Positions 29,643 through 32,006 of a DNA stretch of 32,006 bases are shown piece by piece. The DNA lies in NCBI GenBank assembly GCA_021848775.1, contig JAJZTR010000008.1:1-32006 (forward strand). Direction: 5' to 3'. A program made the position numbers and the translations under genes. The notes under the pieces were generated by a model, which was not told the origin of the DNA, searched no databases, and saw nothing but the letters and a program-made list of their open reading frames with translations. Positions within the stretch are counted from its first letter, which is position 1. Every line of letters begins with the position of its first letter. Source of the DNA: Chloroflexota bacterium. Its GTDB lineage: Bacteria; Chloroflexota; Anaerolineae; Anaerolineales; Anaerolineaceae.

Positions 29643-30890
29643 TTATTCAGTAATGGTTGCTGCCACAGGTTGTTTTTCTCCGTTTTTCAATTGGAAAAGC
29701 AGCAGGGGAAGCACCGGTAACAGCAGGAACACCGAACCTAAAAGTCCGTTGCGGATTCCGTAACGCCGGGCGATTAATCCCAGCAGCGGTCCGCTGGCAA
29801 TTTGACCAATCGAGTCTACCTGCCCGGACATCGATAGAACGGTCGCCCTGACGCTGGAATCCAACCGCTGATTGACCCAGGCGATGTACAGAGGCCAGAT
29901 CAGGCTGCGCACCACACCAATCGCGATGACCGCGGTCAATGCCAGCCAGAGGTTGCCCGCCAGTGAAAAAATCAGCAGGCTGCCGATTAAAGCCGCGCTG
30001 AGAACAGTCAAACCGCGCACTAACTGGGATGTCTGGCTGGTATCGGCGCGTTTTTCGACCTGACCAACCGCCAGAATGGTGAGCACCTGTTGAATCGCTT
30101 CGATGATGCCGAACCAGGTGATCATTTTCAGGCCTGGAAGTGTCGGAAAGGTGAATTGTTCCAGAAGGTGCGCATTCCACAAACGGTCATACCCTTCCGA
30201 ATATAACCCAAGGAATAACCCGATGAGCAGGATACTGACCAGAGCTGGCCGGATTCGCAGCATGCCGAACCCATCCCGCAGGGTTTGGCCCATCTGCTGC
30301 CAGGTGGACTGGTCTTGGCGGGGGTTCAGTTTGAAGCCGGTTTCGGGCATAAAACGAATTAAATAGATTCCCAGCAACCAGAATAAAACACCGCTGACCA
30401 TGATCGGGGTGGCAAGATTGTTCTGCGCCAGCAGGATGCTGACGGGTATGGCGGCCAGGGCGCCGTACTGGCTCACTTTAGTTCCGTGCAAAAAAACTGC
30501 TCCGGCCTTTTCTTCACCGACTTCATCGCTGATCCAGGCATCCAGGGCGCCGCTGGTAAAGGTATAACCCAACCCCCAGATGACCTGCGCGATCAGAATT
30601 GAGGTGAAGACCGGAATATAGCCAGAGAGGAAGGTCCCTATTCCCATCAGGAACACGCCCAGGATGACGGATAATCGCCGGGAGATCGTATCGGCTACAA
30701 TGCCGGTGGGAATTTCGAAGACCAGGATGGATGCTTCTAAAGCGGTACCGACCAGTATCAGCTGCAGCGGGTCGAGTTTGGCAACGGTGACGAAGTACAC
30801 CATATTCACGGTAAATGCCAGAGCAAACAAAGCCGAAACAAAGATGTTATAGACGGTATATACTGTTTCAGCTTTATGCCGCTTGCCCAT
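29643..30890 (-). CDS. Major facilitator superfamily transporter
   Basis: A 415-residue membrane protein with about 12 hydrophobic segments. Motif A after helix 2 reads EIPTGIVADTISRRLSVILG, which carries the usual G, D and R-R positions. Helix 4 has QVIWGLGYTFTSGALDAW, common in the drug-efflux-like branch. AGGA five bases before the ATG at 30890 supports the start. It differs clearly from the other MFS protein of the window and is not its duplicate. Drug export is only a guess; no substrate can be named. It lies 18 bases downstream of the DUF92 gene on the same strand. A CTGATG/CATCAG hairpin follows at 29618-29634, without a T run. Confidence 0.85.
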   Translation of the reverse strand: MGKRHKAETVYTVYNIFVSALFALAFTVNMVYFVTVAKLDPLQLILVGTALEASILVFEIPTGIVADTISRRLSVILGVFLMGIGTFLSGYIPVFTSILIAQVIWGLGYTFTSGALDAWISDEVGEEKAGAVFLHGTKVSQYGALAAIPVSILLAQNNLATPIMVSGVLFWLLGIYLIRFMPETGFKLNPRQDQSTWQQMGQTLRDGFGMLRIRPALVSILLIGLFLGLYSEGYDRLWNAHLLEQFTFPTLPGLKMITWFGIIEAIQQVLTILAVGQVEKRADTSQTSQLVRGLTVLSAALIGSLLIFSLAGNLWLALTAVIAIGVVRSLIWPLYIAWVNQRLDSSVRATVLSMSGQVDSIGQIASGPLLGLIARRYGIRNGLLGSVFLLLPVLPLLLFQLKNGEKQPVAATITE

Positions 30891-30908
30891 GAATATCCTG
30901 CTCAGAGC

Positions 30909-31763
30909 TTAAATTCCGAAGGCGACCGCTAAAATGAATGCAGCCAGAGCCCCGCTGATTGCGCAAATCCAATTGACCCCATCGTTATTCAACCAGGTCC
31001 AGCCGCGTATTTGACGAGTCTCGCTGCCGCAACTGTGTTGCGGGTGACGCTCCGTTTCCTTGTCGCATTTCGGGCAATAATAAATAGCCTGCACGGTAGC
31101 GCCCAAAAGGGAATCGACCAGGGAACCGGCCAATCCGGCCAAGGTGATCATCACCAGCCGGATGGGAGCAGCACCCAGGCTGGCACCCCCGGCATAATCA
31201 GGCCAGACAAGAATCGCCAGCACCCCGATACTCGCCGCACCACCCAGTGCCGCCAGAGTACCAGTCCAGCTGATAGCGCCGGATGTCCCTTTTTCAACTT
31301 CTTTGCCATTGGTGATCAGGCGCGGGTTAACCTTGCTCAAAATGCCAAGTTCTGTAGCCCAGGTGTCAGCGTTGACTGCTGCCAGCGTCCCGGCAGCTGC
31401 GGCCCAAAGAAAACCGGCTGATGGGAATAACGCTTGCGTGAGAGCCAGCAAACCTGCAACTCCTCCGTTCGCCAGCACTTGACCGGCATCGCGGCGGCTG
31501 CCTTTGGAAAATTTTTCAACCACTCCCGCCTTACGGCGCTTGAACATTCGCGATAACGCCGAGGAAGACACAAAAAAGCCGACCAGCAGGACAGCCCAGG
31601 CGAACCCCCCCAGACCGAAAACCGCGGTCCCCAAAAGTGCAGCGGCAATCGCTCCCGAGATCGATAGACTGCGGGCTGCGTATGCGGCCAGAGAGATCAA
31701 AGCAGCAAGGCCGAAGCCTGCTGCCAGTTGGTACCACGAGAAATCAGGCGTAAATGCATTCAT
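30909..31763 (-). CDS. DUF92 membrane protein (VTE6-like)
   Basis: A 284-residue protein with about seven hydrophobic segments. The DUF92 hallmarks are seen: SISGAIAAALLGTAVFGLGG near the N-terminus, KGSRRDAGQVLANGGVAGLL (about 86-105), and AAVNADTWATELGIL (about 127-141). Plant VTE6, in the same family, phosphorylates phytyl phosphate; the bacterial role may be another prenyl-phosphate kinase step, which is inference. A cysteine-rich loop near residues 229-248 (YYCPKCDKETERHPQHSCGS) may bind a metal. The ATG at 31763 has no clear ribosome site. It follows the truncated upstream gene by 24 bases. Confidence 0.82.
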   Translation of the reverse strand: MNAFTPDFSWYQLAAGFGLAALISLAAYAARSLSISGAIAAALLGTAVFGLGGFAWAVLLVGFFVSSSALSRMFKRRKAGVVEKFSKGSRRDAGQVLANGGVAGLLALTQALFPSAGFLWAAAAGTLAAVNADTWATELGILSKVNPRLITNGKEVEKGTSGAISWTGTLAALGGAASIGVLAILVWPDYAGGASLGAAPIRLVMITLAGLAGSLVDSLLGATVQAIYYCPKCDKETERHPQHSCGSETRQIRGWTWLNNDGVNWICAISGALAAFILAVAFGI

Positions 31764-31787
31764 GCGCGGGGGTTCAGAATAGAAAAA

Positions 31788-32006
31788 TTAAAGGATAAGG
31801 ATGGTCGCCAGAATTAATAGCGTTGGCGTAAAAGCAGAACTGATCCAGAGGATAAACGCAACCGGCCGGTCAGCGGACCGGCGGTAGAAAAAAAGGCCAG
31901 CGCTGAGGTTGGCAATGAATGCGAAAATTCCCAGCACCGCCAATAGTAAAAGCTGCTGGGCGGGAACCGGCTCCAGCGGCAAACCCTGCGCATCGAAACC
32001 CAGGGA
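31788..32006 (-). CDS. C-terminal fragment of a membrane protein, cut by the window edge
   Basis: The frame stays open to the last base of the window, so the gene starts beyond it. The visible 72 residues begin SLGFDAQGLPLEPVPAQQ, followed by two transmembrane helices (LLLLAVLGIFAFIANLSAGL and a second one after RRSADRPVAF). This resembles the ending of small bacterial membrane proteins with an F-D-x-x-G-x-P segment before paired helices (DUF1648-like style), but the match is from memory and weak. A TTG at 31982 could serve as an internal start but has no advantage. Same strand as the DUF92 gene, 24 bases upstream of it. Confidence 0.55.
   Translation of the reverse strand, partial: SLGFDAQGLPLEPVPAQQLLLLAVLGIFAFIANLSAGLFFYRRSADRPVAFILWISSAFTPTLLILATILIL

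Noticed and set aside
4239-30890. The two MFS transporters as copies of one gene
   Set aside because: Their sequences share only general family motifs.

Overview
The window reads as chromosomal DNA of an anaerobic bacterium, most likely Chloroflexota of the Anaerolineae type. This is inferred from gene content and protein style: an archaeal-type aspartyl-tRNA synthetase, a secreted protein with repeated VQYF/LPI-type motifs, a winged-helix regulator with a decayed receiver, a Na+-pumping acyl-CoA decarboxylase, and frequent TTG/GTG starts. No phylogenetic test could be run. I see no rRNA, tRNA, CRISPR array, insertion sequence or prophage.

Layout. (1) 1-3386: a sigma70 promoter, a cobalamin riboswitch with a terminator, then a B12-type ABC importer (btuF-btuC-btuD). 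(2) 3503-5528: a small MoaD/ThiS-like protein facing an OsmC-like protein and an MFS transporter. (3) 5766-8589: a cNMP-binding protein overlapping an NFU Fe-S scaffold, a SHOCT-like protein on the other strand, and a half-size chromate-family transporter overlapping a tandem UspA protein. (4) 8629-14107, minus strand: B12-binding mutase subunit, meaB, aspS, prs, mutM and an unrecognised membrane-anchored protein. (5) 14344-20421, plus strand: a probably leaderless secreted repeat protein, dnaE and pfkA. (6) 20513-24674, minus strand: a DUF151 protein, dnaB, a DnaD-like protein and a helicase-loader-like protein with two complete AAA+ ATPase modules. (7) 24947-25859: an extended -10 promoter, a roughly 230-nt structured leader and an OmpR-type regulator. 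(8) 25914-29428, minus strand: a four-gene Na+-translocating decarboxylase (mmdA-oadG-BCCP-oadB). (9) 29643-32006, minus strand: MFS transporter, DUF92/VTE6-like protein and a truncated membrane protein.

How the parts fit. B12 uptake under a riboswitch, the B12-binding mutase subunit with its GTPase chaperone MeaB, and the decarboxylase make a plausible route from succinyl-CoA through methylmalonyl-CoA to propionyl-CoA plus a sodium gradient. The large mutase subunit and the epimerase are not in the window. DnaE, DnaB, the DnaD-like protein and the double loader form a replication cluster. The most unusual items are the double-AAA+ loader with its 80-nt overlap with dnaD, the structured leader before the pseudo-receiver regulator, and a leader sequence shared by the B12 operon and the chromate-family transporter.
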